Source: Hibiscus mutabilis | Taxonomy: Eukaryota; Streptophyta; Magnoliopsida; Malvales; Malvaceae | Assembly (NCBI GenBank): GCA_019671005.1 | Contig: CM033744.1 | Span: 1,640,208-1,704,207 of the forward strand | Length of the DNA: 64,000 bases | Reading direction: 5' to 3' | In this document: positions 23,401 through 34,484 of the stretch, one piece after another | How the letters are laid out: every line of letters starts with the position of its first letter | How positions within the stretch are numbered: the stretch's first letter is position 1 | Made by a program: the position numbers and the translations under genes | The notes under the pieces: generated by a model | What the model saw: the letters and a program-made list of their open reading frames with translations, nothing else | Databases searched by the model: none | Told to the model about the DNA's origin: nothing

Positions 23401-25042
23401 CATCCCAGATTGTGAATGACGAGCTTTCATATGAGGCAGAGGCCAAATATGTATCAAAATGTCATGGAATACAATACACTTGAATAGTTAAAGCAATAAA
23501 ATATAAATATCAGGTGAGTAAGAAGTAAGAATATCTTCCATCTGGACTCCAAGAAAGTGTACTCATTTGTACATCATGAGGACTTCGAAAAAAATCCACT
23601 AGAGTCCACCGAGTCCCAGAACCTGTAGAGAGTGCTCCCAAGAATGAAGCAGAGCCAGATCAGACGCTGCATTCCAGGGATAAGATGCCACCCAAATGCA
23701 AATTCCACCCCTGAAGTTCCGTAAATAATTGAGAAAATATCAGCCATATTTGACATAAATGGGAAGAAAAAGGTTAAGAGTTTGTAAAATCAGGATACTT
23801 GCTTGCATGCCACAGGAAGACTTTCCACCATTTGGCCTCCACTCTAGAACTTTAACATCTCTTTGGGACTCACTAGTTAAAATGCACGGCTCCTTCCCTG
23901 CTGTTCAAATCATTCAAAACTGAAGTGATTTTGTTTAACAAAACAAACTGAACTAGGAGAGAAACAAACAAAAAACTAAGAACAAGTTAGCAACAATTTG
24001 CATAGAATAATACAATAAGCAGCTCACCTGAATCTTCCAAATCACAAACTGTAACCTGATTAGAACCAGATACAAATGCAAGAATATGTTTGTGCTGATG
24101 CCAGTTCACACCTTGCAGAGCAATGTCTGGTAACAAATCAATCTATACAACTTATCAAATGAGACCGCAGACTTAAATATCAACAACCGCCTTCTCTTTT
24201 AATGCCATGATTATACATACATTTTCGAGAGTATCGAATAAAAATATTACCAATAAGATAGATAGGTATTCCAATATAGTTATCAAACTGCATCATACTA
24301 TACACATATATACCGGATTCGTGCATACTTACATACATATCATGATGGCATATTTGACATACTAAGGAAGACATTTTAGAAAAAGAAGAGAAGAAATTAG
24401 ATTACTCGGGCAGCTTAAACCGACACACGCCTATCAATTAACAACCAATAAATACTAGAACACTATATATGCATATGAGAAAATGCATACAAATAAAACT
24501 CAACAAGGAAATGATAACTCACATCATTGGGTAGAAAAATGTGTTTGAGGGAGGAAGTTAACATTCCCTGCAATGAGAAGTTTAATTGGTGAAAACCTAC
24601 TAAAGGAAGAAAAAAAAACCCCCAAAATTACATTAGTAGAAAAAGGAGGGAAATCACACAAATCCTTTGGGTTGAGAAACGGCAGCATTTGAAGTTGGTG
24701 GAGGCTGCGTGGGATCCTCTAGGGATTGAAATGGAACCGGATTGAACACCATTCCCTGTAAATCCCCAAAGTTTGAGTTTTGTTTTTCAGTTACATATAT
24801 TTAAGAAAAAGGAAAATGCTAATTGATTAATAACGTACCAGAAGCTTTCCATAAGTGTCCTTGGCTTCAGCATCGGAAAGGGTATCGGCGGTGACTGTAG
24901 ATTAACACTATCGGTGTTCATCATTATAACAACAACAGAAAAAAAAACATTTTTTTTAAAAAAAGAGAGATAAAGATGAGATACCTAAACCTCGGTTGAT
25001 TTCGCAGATGGTAAAGAAGCCAGGCTGTGGAAACGAAGGCAT
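20470..25042 (-). pseudogene. AAAS: ALADIN nucleoporin (WD40), two frameshifting deletions
   Basis: I traced fifteen exons from ATG at 25042 to TAA at 20470-20472: 24985-25042, 24839-24894, 24660-24755, 24523-24567, 24028-24142, 23803-23897, 23535-23710, 23392-23450, 22804-22891, 22638-22713, 22432-22531, 21663-21715, 21196-21326, 20745-20832, 20470-20520. The product matches plant ALADIN from MPSFPQPGFFTICEINRG through the WD40 repeats (GVNWHQHKHILAFVSGSNQ, STLSWSPDGRY, VKWSPTGDYFFSGK) to a CCTYPLLFRS end. ALADIN sits in the nuclear pore. Two exons are out of step: exon 6 lacks 2 nt around 23820 and exon 7 lacks 4 nt around 23665. The phase arithmetic of every other exon is exact, and only these two need +2 and +4. 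Between the two sites the frame meets a TGA. So this is either a recent pseudogene or an assembly error. The full length would be about 430 residues. Confidence 0.8.
23451..23534 (-). other. U12-type AT-AC intron in ALADIN
   Basis: The 84-nt intron between exons 7 and 8 begins ATATTCTT and ends AC, with TTCCATGAC about 11 nt before the end, close to the U12 branch site TTCCTTRAC. Only this AT...AC splice joins GGA-AG to A-TAT-TTG-GCC, giving the expected GRYLASASYE. No GT donor fits. The duplicated copy at 26.6 kb keeps ATATCCTTGC at the same donor, nearer to the U12 consensus ATATCCTTT. Confidence 0.8.
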
Positions 25043-25210
25043 AATCTCTACCCTTTTCCTCTTCGATTTTTGGGTGAAAAAGGAAAGAATGATGAGTTTT
25101 TGAAGTACGAACAATAGGCTATAGAGAGTGAGTTTTCTTGCTTATTATACAAATAATACTATAATAGGCTGTGCAACACCTAAAATACGGTTAAAATATT
25201 ATAATTGTTA

Positions 25211-26053
25211 GGCTTAAAAATTTAATAAGCCTTCCATTTTTGCAAAAAAAAAAAATCAATTGACCTCTTAATTTTTTTTGTATTGAATTAAGTTTTTAAG
25301 CTCAAGAAAAAAAATTAATTTGGTCCTTTTACCAACGTTGATCATTAAATAAGCCCTTAAACTTTTACAAAAAAAATTGATTAAATCCCTAAACTTTTTT
25401 ACATTCAATTAAGCCATCAAACTCAAGAAAAAAAAATTAATTTGGCACTTTGACCATTAAATTTAACAGGTTTTTTAAATCTTCTTGGTATGTGTCGCAA
25501 ATTTAAAAAATTTTAAACTTTAATTTTTAAAAAACATATAAAAATTAAAAAAAATCTAAAAAATTCAGGAAAATTATTTTTAAAATATAGAATAATATTA
25601 TTAATTCCAAAATTTATTTAAAAATAATAAATAATAATTTTTCAAAAGATTAAAATATTTTAAAAAATTAAAAAATTAAATATTATTATACCATTATAAA
25701 AAATAAATTTTAAAAATATATAAAAATTTAAAAAATATTTTTAGATTTTTTCGGATTTTTATATATTTTTTAAAAATTAAAGTTTAAAAATTCTTATAAA
25801 TGTCTAGTGACATTATCCTATTGCGACACATACCGATAAGATTTAAAAAACACGTTAAATTTAACGGTCAACATTGGTCAAAAGGCCAAATTGATTTTTT
25901 TTTCTTGAGTTTGAGGGCTTAATTGAGTGTAAAAAAAGTTTAGAGGCTTAATTAATTTTTTTCTTGAGTTTGAGGGCTTAATTGAGTGCAAAAACATTTA
26001 AGAGCTTAATTAATTTTTTACGAAAGTTTAAGGGCTTATTAAACCCTTAAATC
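25211..26053. mobile_element. MULE-type MITE with GGCTTAA ends (element 3)
   Basis: An 843-bp palindromic element. The arms share TTTAATAAGCC near the ends and continue with matching rows such as gagcttaattaa and aaaaaattaatttgg on opposite strands. Flanks TAATTGTTA (25202-25210) and TTATTGTTA (26054-26062) agree at eight of nine bases. The centre is almost pure A/T and non-coding. Confidence 0.75.
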
Positions 26054-26552
26054 TTATTGTTATAATTAAAAATATTATTTAAATTTATAAATTAATATTG
26101 AGAATAATATTTTACTGACAAATTTTAAAATTTTGCTCTGAGTTTTGAAACATACCTAGCCCAACTTAAATTGTTATCCTTTTTACATATTTTGTTACAA
26201 TGAAGGCAATATTTTAAGATACCCCTTTCACATAATTTCTTATGACTTTCGATAATATTTTAGGTTTCACATAATTTTAACCTAAAATATTATTCACTCA
26301 AACTTAAATTGTTATGTTTTCGTGACTCCTCAATTTCAAGTTCTTTAACTCTTTAATAGTAATTTTGTTAATTTTGACCTAGACCAATTATTCTCTATTG
26401 AGTAATGATTTTTTTATAGTATACGAGTAATCTAAACTTGATTTTTAACAAATCAAAACTAAAATTAAGTACATGAAAAAAAAGCTTATTTTTTAAATTT
26501 TTAACTTTTTAATAGTAATTTTATTAATTTCCACATAAACACAAGAACAATT

Positions 26553-27045
26553 AGTTAAAGTAATAAAATATAAATATCAAGTGAGTGAGAAGCAAGGATA
26601 TCTTCCAGCTGGACTCTAAGAAAGTGCACTTAGTTGTTCATCACGAGGACTTCGAAAAAAAATTATAGTCTACCGAATCCCAAAAATATCAGTCATAATT
26701 GACCTAAATGAGAAAAAAAAAAAAAAAAAGGTTAAGAGTTTGTAAAATCAAAATGCTTGCATGCCACAGCAAGCGATTTTCCGCCATTTAGCCTCTACTT
26801 CAGAGCTTTAACATTTCTTCGGGACTGGTTTTGTTAAAACTTAAAATGCATGGCTCCTTTCCTACGGTTCAAATCATTCAAAACTGAAGTGATCTTGTTT
26901 AACAAAACTAAACTGGGAGGAAAACAAACAAAACAACTAAAATAATATGTTAATAACAAATTGCATAAAATAATATAATAAGTTGTTCACATCAATCTTT
27001 AAAATCACGAATTGTAACTTGATTAGTACCAAATATAATTTATAA
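26553..27045 (-). pseudogene. Partial second copy of ALADIN
   Basis: A direct-orientation copy of 23484-24078, covering the U12 intron, the end of exon 7, intron 6, exon 6 and the start of exon 5. It lacks about 110 bp of exon 7 and has an in-frame TAG in exon 6. It keeps an undamaged version of the segment broken in the main gene: codons for GGKSLAVACK, where the main gene has two fewer bases. It is a useful internal outgroup. Confidence 0.85.
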
Positions 27046-27549
27046 ATACAATAATATGTTTAAACATACATTTTTTTAGAGCATTTAATACAAATACAAT
27101 ATATTTTTCTTGTTTTATTATATATATTTAAATTTTTTATCGAATGTCATTGACTCATCGTTAAAACTTAAGATGAGTCGTTTTCAATTATTTTTTCTAT
27201 CAATGTTATCCTTAAAATGATTAAATTTAACTTAATTGTACTACCAACGTTTAGGGGTACATCGCAATTGGTTTTTCTAGTTCGGATGCTCTTCCCCTCT
27301 ATTTTCTCCTCCTCTGTAGTACGGACCGTTACAGTAAAGGTCGCCACAATATGAGTCTCCGAAATATTGAATGTTGCACTATGAGCCAACGCATTATGAG
27401 AATGTTGTATATTAAAATCACCAACGTAAGGCATATATTTTTTGTACAATAACGTTGACGATTATAAGGTGTCTACGGATGATGTACATGATGGATTCTA
27501 TAACAATTAGGCTTCAGGTGTTAGCGATGTTAATGGGTAGAATCCAATG

Positions 27550-28000
27550 CAAGACATTTGTTATTGGCGCACAATTATTACGGGATGCCCTTATTATCAA
27601 CATTTTCAAAGATTAAACCATATACATTTTATCACAAGTGTAGATTCACCCTAACAAATCGTGCAAATTTAGGCGAAGTAGCTCAAGACAAACACTTTAA
27701 GTCAAGATCAAACTTGAACAATGAAGAACAAACGAGAGCTTTTAAAGTAAATTCTTTAATTACTAAAATGATAGAGGATACAAATGAAGTGTAGAAAACC
27801 TCTATTTATAGCTGAGTCCCTTTACTTCTGATAGTCTCCACTGATTTATATCGACGGCTAAGATCAAAGCCCAACCACAAATGGTAAAAAATCAGAATAT
27901 TCTCTAGATTACAATCTCTATCTAAAGGATAAAAATATATTTTATGTTCACATAGTTGTACTTGTCTAGGTTTTCTAGAATCCTCCATGGATTAGGCTAA
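27550..28000 (-). mobile_element. LTR-like fragment (minus)
   Basis: On the minus strand a TATA box CTATAAATAG (27802-27811) is followed by a transcribed-looking stretch, in the style of a plant LTR promoter. The TATA sequence is identical to the one in the 15-16 kb LTR, but the rest is not obviously the same. No ends or partner were found. Confidence 0.35.
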
Positions 28001-28315
28001 ATAAGAGCAACTGTTAAACTTCAAGCAAACAGACTATAGTGAGTGAGAGAGGGTTTTTCCTTGGTATACAAATTAGTACTTAAACTTATTTTTTCTCAAA
28101 TTAGTACCTAAATTTTATAATCTTTTCAAATTAGTTCATGTGTTGACTTTGATATCGCAACGCACAAACACATCATTGATGTGACATTGTTGGTCAAAAT
28201 GATGCAATCATAAAGTGTCTCATTTTTCAACTTCAAATCTTCTTTCAGCCACAACAAGTTGTTTCTTACTTGACTTTCTTTTGTATCATAGTATTCAGTA
28301 CTCCTTGATCCAAGC

Positions 28316-28822
28316 AACCCAACGTGAACCTAATTACATAGGCAGAGACGAAGCTACGATTATAGGGAGAGAGACTATGATCCACCTCAAATATTTTTTT
28401 ACCTTTAATTTATATAATAAATTTAGAAAATTTATGGGATAATTCTAAATTATCTCCCCTTACTTTCGAAAAAGTTATATTTTAACCTTTCAAGCTCGAA
28501 TCCTGATTATGTCCATGTTTACAAATATATTCCTTACGTGTTGAATGATACAGTTTGTGTTCCCAACGCATGTTTTTCATCCTTAACCCAACATGAACCC
28601 AGTTCTATAGGCAAAGACAAAGCTATAACTATAGTAGAAAGGACTATGACCCCACCTCAAAGAAATTTTTAATGGGATAATTCTAAATTATCTCTCTTTA
28701 CTTTCAAAAATATTATATTTTAACCACTCAAACTGTAATCCTAGTTTCGTCCATATCCACAAATATGTTCCTTACATGTTGAATGATGCAGCTTGTGTTC
28801 CCATCTCATGCTTTTCATCCCT
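28316..28822 (+). repeat. Tandem duplication, 269-bp period
   Basis: Unit 1 (28316-28584) and unit 2 (28585-28822) share, in the same order, aacccaacRtgaacc, gcaRagacRaagctay, atgggataattctaaatta, tccttac, tgttgaatgatRcag and cttttcatcc. Unit 2 is shorter by about 30 bp. It is non-coding and probably part of a decayed transposon. Confidence 0.75.
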
Positions 28823-29770
28823 AACCCACCCTCAATTGTTTAAAAGTCTAATTAATAACTTTAGCCTATATTCTATACATGAAAAGTTGACAATTCATTT
28901 CGGAAAGTCTTTTTTCAACTAGGAGAATATACCTAGTTAACACCCCTATACCGAATGGGTAGTCCGATCCAGTCAGAGGTGTCACATTAAGGTCACAGAA
29001 ACGACCCACAATAAAAACTCAAGTAAATTTTTTTTATATTTAAATATGTAAAATAAAATTTTGTTCAATATACCATTTTAGGAAATCATTCAAACATATA
29101 AAAGAAATTCAGAAAACATATTACAGACTCTGACATAAAGTAAAAACAAGACAGGACCTATACGCCCACTAAATATACAAGTGTCGTACTCCGCAAGCAA
29201 TGCAAAAAAAAACTCCATTTTCTGATGTCGGTCACTAAACCATGATAGATTTCTCCTAACATGTGATGGTAAAAATAATGTGAGCTTGGAAAAGCTCAGT
29301 AATGCAGAACTACCAAGAGATGCTATAGGCAACATGCAAGTATAAGGTAAAGCATAGAACAGATATAACGTTCATGACATCAACATGTTCCCATTATGGT
29401 ATAGAATCTCGTATTATGCCATACTTAAAGGCAACATGGTTGTTCAATACTTAAACTTCTGAATATCAGTCTGGCATTCTAAAATCCAAAAGAATTAGAA
29501 AGGAAATATATTTTACAAGAATTGAGCTAGGGGTTTGGTGTGTCCCAACAAATGCAGATCGAGAAAGATAGACAGAAAGTTTCAAACAATAGAAGAATTT
29601 TGACAGAGATAAAGGAGAAGGCAAGAAAATTTGGTATAAACCTAACTACCCTCCAACCGAACTTTAGTATGCAGATCCCTAGAACTGCATATATACAAGC
29701 GTTAACCCAGACCCAATGACTATAGGTACCAACCTAAGGGGTTACCTTAAGTCCTAGGTGGAATCACCCT
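28823..29770. other. Repeat-derived spacer
   Basis: Holds a GC-richer block near 28950-29010 (acccctataccgaatgggta, gaggtgtcacatta) of the kind found at LTR ends, and otherwise AT-rich non-coding DNA. No gene was recognised. Confidence 0.4.
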
Positions 29771-30050
29771 AACCGAAGAGTAGGAACCGAATACATGCAG
29801 ATCCTAACCGAAGTGTAAAAATCGAATACAAGCAGGCCCTAGCCAAAGCGTAAGAACTGAATATAGGTGGACCCTAGCTGAAGCGTAAAAACTGAATACA
29901 AGAGGAATCTAGCCGAAGTATAGAAACCGAATACAAGTGGACCCTAGCTGACGCGTAGGAACCAAATACATGCGGACCCTATCCAAAGTATAGGAACCGA
30001 ATATAGGCAGACCCTAGCCGAAGTATAAGAACCGAATATAAGCGGACTTA
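29771..30050 (+). repeat. Eight tandem copies of a 35-bp repeat
   Basis: Eight units of exactly 35 bp start at 29771, 29806, 29841, 29876, 29911, 29946, 29981 and 30016. The consensus begins agccgaagYgtaRgaaccg and continues aataYaagcggaccct. There is no indel between any two units, only substitutions. A 35-bp unit cannot keep a reading frame, so the array is not coding. Confidence 0.95.
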
Positions 30051-31900
30051 CCAGCTTGATAAGGCTGAGCTTACAGTCTTTAGTCAATATCCTAATACCC
30101 AATAAAACAATTTTAGACGGTAACAATCATCTCAGTAATTGATAGCTGTTTGCCAGAAATTCAGGATACAAACAAATGTTTAATCGATATAACTGAAGTA
30201 TCAGGATCCATAAATGGAGTATACTTGTATCAGAAAATCAAGAACCAAAAGTCATGTTTTTACTTTAGATAACAAGATCATTTGGGATCAGAATGAATAG
30301 ACTGGTTTTCAATTAAGGAGATTATTAATGTAAACATGAGACAATCTAGATGGTCTAATTTATTACTTAAAGGTACTTTCTAATTACAGAAAGGAGACAC
30401 TGGACTTTACTTTATTCTAGACTGATTTCAGAATCAAGAACCATATTCGAAGAAATTTGATAATTATCAACTTTATCCATGTATTCGTGAATTATACTTC
30501 AAGATCATTCAATATTTCCTGTATATCATGATTATGCAGGAATTTAGATATATCAGGATAGATTTTGAGAATTCGGGTAGATTAGGATCAATCAAGATTT
30601 TGTATATATTATGAGAGTTCCAATCAATTTTGCTTAAAGGGGCTTTTTGGTCATCTTAACACTCAAGGGCAATTTTATAGTTTAACCCCGATAGGGTAAG
30701 TCAGTGATTTGATGTGCTAAAGATTACTGACAGCTTGTCAGGCTTCTAAGTATATTTCATCAAACATGTCTCATCAATACGCTACATTTCAAGCATTCGA
30801 ATAAGTACACCTCGCGCGTGTTCACTATTTAGTTCTAGCTGCGTGGTATAATTGAATATGTCGCTGTCGCAAATTATCCTGGAACGAGCCTTGAATGGTT
30901 GAATATGTATTTGTACAATATTCTTTTATTATTGTAACAGTATTAAGAATGACTGATTTATATAAGTCAGGCTTCAAACCCACATGGGCATTACAGTTAT
31001 TTACTATCTATCAGAAATTTTAGGATTTTTCAAGCTTCCACTTATCTCAAGTCACATGGATATTTCAATCATTTAAGTACTCAATGGTGTTTCAGTCATT
31101 CAAGTACTTTCGGTACTTCTAAATAATTCATTAATTTAAGAACTCGAGGGTTTATCCATCATTTTGGTTAATTTAGAAATTTGGTACCCGAGGATTTTTC
31201 AGTCATTTTAATTTATTCAAACTTATGAAGAACTTCAAAAGATTTATCCTCAAAGACTTATTCTAAATTCAGGAAGAAAATCCACGTATTTTATATTCTC
31301 AGAGGTATAAATCTTGGTACCGTATCTTTCCATGTAAATCAAAGTTTTTAGATGAATCAGTCGTTTTACCAGATCATGTGTTGATTCCGATATCGTTTTT
31401 ATTGTTAGGGGTATTTTAGTCATTTTTATACCTCAAAAGCATTTCTGACATTTCTTAACTTAGCATTTCAGAAGTTAGGTCATTAACACGCATAACTAGA
31501 TTTAAAGTATAACAGTCTTATCAATTATTCTGGGATTTTAGAAGTTCTTACAGGTCACCTATCTTCCCAACTGAGCATTTCAGTCTTGACCGGTTTACTA
31601 TCTTTTTCACTATTTTTTCTTTTCAAAATCGATTAGACTTTAACAGAATTAACCACATGCTTAAACATAATCTTGCAAGCATTTATCAGATACCACTATG
31701 TTTCATAAAGCATATAAGATGTAGTAATGTATTACCTCGGCTCTAAGCTACACGGTCGATCCATAATACTCCATTCGATCTCTCGAACCCAAATTTGACG
31801 ACCTCAGATACAAGGAACTCTAAATCTCTTCAATTACACAAATTCCAAATTTAGTCCTTATTCACATTTCTCTTAATTGGATAATTAAATATATATACAA
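30051..31900. other. AT-rich non-coding stretch
   Basis: Repetitive in feel, with recurring ttcagtcatt and ttcaagtact phrases at 31060-31210, but no clear repeat boundaries, open frames or RNA genes. It may be the interior of a large decayed retroelement. Confidence 0.4.
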
Positions 31901-31901
31901 G

Positions 31902-33535
31902 TTGTAATACCCATTTTTTGTTCAGGCCCTAAATTATATTCGAATCATTTACCTCATTCGAACCAAATTCAAAATTAAAAAAAAAGTAAATGGAAAATTG
32001 AGCAAGGCAAGGCATGCCATGCCCTGCAGCCCCACGCATGGCCTGCCACACCCCCATGCCGCCCCATGCTCTATTCCCCACACTACACTACACGCCACCT
32101 CCCATGATTTCCCCGAGAGCACAATTAGAAAGGAGGGCAGGCCATTTCACTAAAAAATTGGAAAGAGAGGCTCGGCAAGTTAAAAAAAAAAAGAAGGGAA
32201 GGATTCACTCTCATTTTTGGGCTTTTGAAGATATCGCAAATTGAAAAAAAAAAGGAAAACTCACTACCATATTTAGGTTTGGGTATTTTTTATGTATATT
32301 CATGGTCTAATCCATTTTTATTATCTAATAGAAATGGTTTTATTAGTAATCTTTTATCTATTTTTTGTTCTTGCATATTTTTTATATATATTTTTATGTT
32401 CATATATATGTTGATAGAATGTATTTAGATTATTTCTTGGTGGGTGTTTAATATTTGTTTTTTAATCTTCTTATCTATAAATATGTGTGTTTTTATCATG
32501 ATATGTATTTGTTTTATCCTTTTATTTATTTTTACATGGTATGTATGTATAGCTTTATATTTGATATGATTAGTATATGATTTCTTTGTAATATTACTTT
32601 TATTTGTTATTGTATAATCGTTCCTATGTGTATATGTACGTATGTATATATGTTTTTTTTGTATATATCCATGTATATTACGTAATATATATATATACTA
32701 AGTTATATATTACTTATATATATCAAGTAACATATATATAATGACATATCTATGTTTATTATTATTTTTGCCATACATTTTATATATGTACGTGTTGTAT
32801 TCGTATGTTTACCTATATATACTAAGTATGATATATATGTATATATACATTATGTTTTTGTGTATATTTGAGTAGCATATGTTTTTATATACATACCATG
32901 TTTATATATTTAAAAGAAAAAGAAAAAGAGCTATGTATATGTTTTTATGTACCCTATGTGTGTATATATTTTATTTATTTTTTAAATATGTGTTTCTTTA
33001 TACGATTCATTATGTTTATATCTAAGGTGGTTCTATATATGTATGTAATATATCATATGTTACCTATGTTATGTTATGTTATGGTAACCTTTTAGTTATC
33101 TCGTATTTATCGTATTTTATTTCGATATATTATTATTTGTTCATATCATATATATTTATTCGTGCATTATTAATTGCCATGTTTATTAATTTCATTAATT
33201 TAGTTTAGTACTCGAGGCCTCGATATTCTAGTGGGAGTATCGTCCCGATTCTTCGGGTGTCATCTCTTTTGGTATCGTGGGTTGCGGGTTAGGTTGTTCG
33301 AATCACATTTATATATTTTTTGGGGATTAAATTTTAAATTAAAACTTGAATTTTTATTTTCTTGCAAATGACAACACAAAATCAACGCGGTACCAATTTC
33401 GGGCGCTTTGGGGGTGCTAACCCTTCCCCACGCGTAACAGACTCCCGGACCCAAATGTTTTAAACCTCTGGTTGCATTTTAATGGTGGTCGGCCTACCAA
33501 AGTGGTCGGTGGCGACTCCATCCATAAATCTTTTT
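31902..33535 (+). mobile_element. LTR-retrotransposon terminal fragment (plus)
   Basis: A plausible LTR start TGTAATACCCATTTTTTG at 31902 leads through ~900 bp of TA-rich DNA (tatgtatatatg phrases, 32290-33180) to the GC-rich block at 33385-33525. That block (GGTACCAATTTC, GGGGGTGCTAACCCTTCCCC, GACTCCCGGACCC, GGTGGCGACTCCA) is the reverse complement of the block at 15117-15235. Three copies of a cgtcccgattc...gggtgtcatctc phrase occur at about 33240, 33565 and 33640. No coding region is attached. The boundaries are estimates. Confidence 0.5.
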
Positions 33536-33945
33536 ATTTTGAATTTTTTTGGTATTCTATTAGGAGTGTCATCCCGGTCTCTGGGTGTCATCTCCTTTGG
33601 TACCAATTTTTGAATAAATAATTCCAAATTAAGAGTGTCATCCCGGTCTCCGGGTGTCATCTCTTTGGATATCATTTTTGAATACTTTATTCCCGAAACT
33701 TTCATTTCCAACTATTTTCCAAACATTTTATTTCCAAAAATTCTATTTCTAATTATTTTCGAACATTTTTAAAAAATATTTTTATTTTAAAAATTAAAAA
33801 AAACCTTGATGACACAAGTTTAGGTTCAAGGTTAGATTTAGAGGTCTTCGGGTTGTAATTTTGTGAAACATGCCTCAAAATGAACTCAAGACGTCGAAAA
33901 ACATAAAATACAGGTTTTCATAAATTTTGACTTTTATGGTCAAAG

Positions 33946-34040
33946 TCAACGTTGATATCATCAATCAATGTTGACATTATCGATCAATGCTGACATCGTT
34001 GGTTAATGCTGACATCATCGATCAACGTTGACGTCATCAA
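33946..34040 (+). repeat. Five tandem copies of a 19-bp repeat
   Basis: Units of exactly 19 bp start at 33946, 33965, 33984, 34003 and 34022, with consensus tcaaYgttgacatcatcga. Four of the five hold a TGACRT-like core, and the fifth contains the palindrome TGACGTCA, the bZIP/TGA-factor site. The flanks (gttgggttcacggttcaatc) look like LTR leader DNA. Confidence 0.9.
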
Positions 34041-34484
34041 TCAATAGGTCATGGGTTGGGTTCACGGTTCAATCGGGTTGACTCAGCTTGGTTGACTTAA
34101 GCAAGTTGACTCACTGAGTGGATCAGGTCAAACGGGTTGGGTTTAGGCTCAAATCGATTCGGGTTGGGTAAATGGGGCCAGGGCCGGTTCAAATTTAGGG
34201 CATGCCACAATGGTCGAAAATCACTCATAGGCGGCACGTGAATGCCACTTGCAGCCCAAAATTATCGGAAAACACCACAAACGAATGAAAAAAATTATCA
34301 AAGCACCAGTTACTGAAATAAACAACTCACTTGTGCTAAAATCAACTTAAAACGAAATGAAAAATCTTACCGAAATTACCCAAATCGAAAATAAAGGCGT
34401 GACTTCGACGAAGCTCCAAATGTCGTCAGTCTGAAGATTGGTGATTGAGGGTTTTCTCGCCTTACACGGGATGACGATGGTGGC

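Noticed and set aside
23574..23756. 60-residue minus-strand frame at ALADIN exon 7
   Set aside because: Out-of-frame reading of an intron-exon junction; the WD40 protein is in the other frames.
23797..23803. GTATCC donor at ALADIN exon 6 as a second U12 intron
   Set aside because: Joining at GTATCC puts exon 7 in a frame that stops and loses the GGICIW motif; the GC donor four bases earlier fits.
27168..27449. 93-residue minus-strand open frame
   Set aside because: AT-rich, no domain, no splice context; treated as chance.
29771..30050. CRISPR array
   Set aside because: Contiguous tandem repeats with no spacers in a plant nuclear genome.
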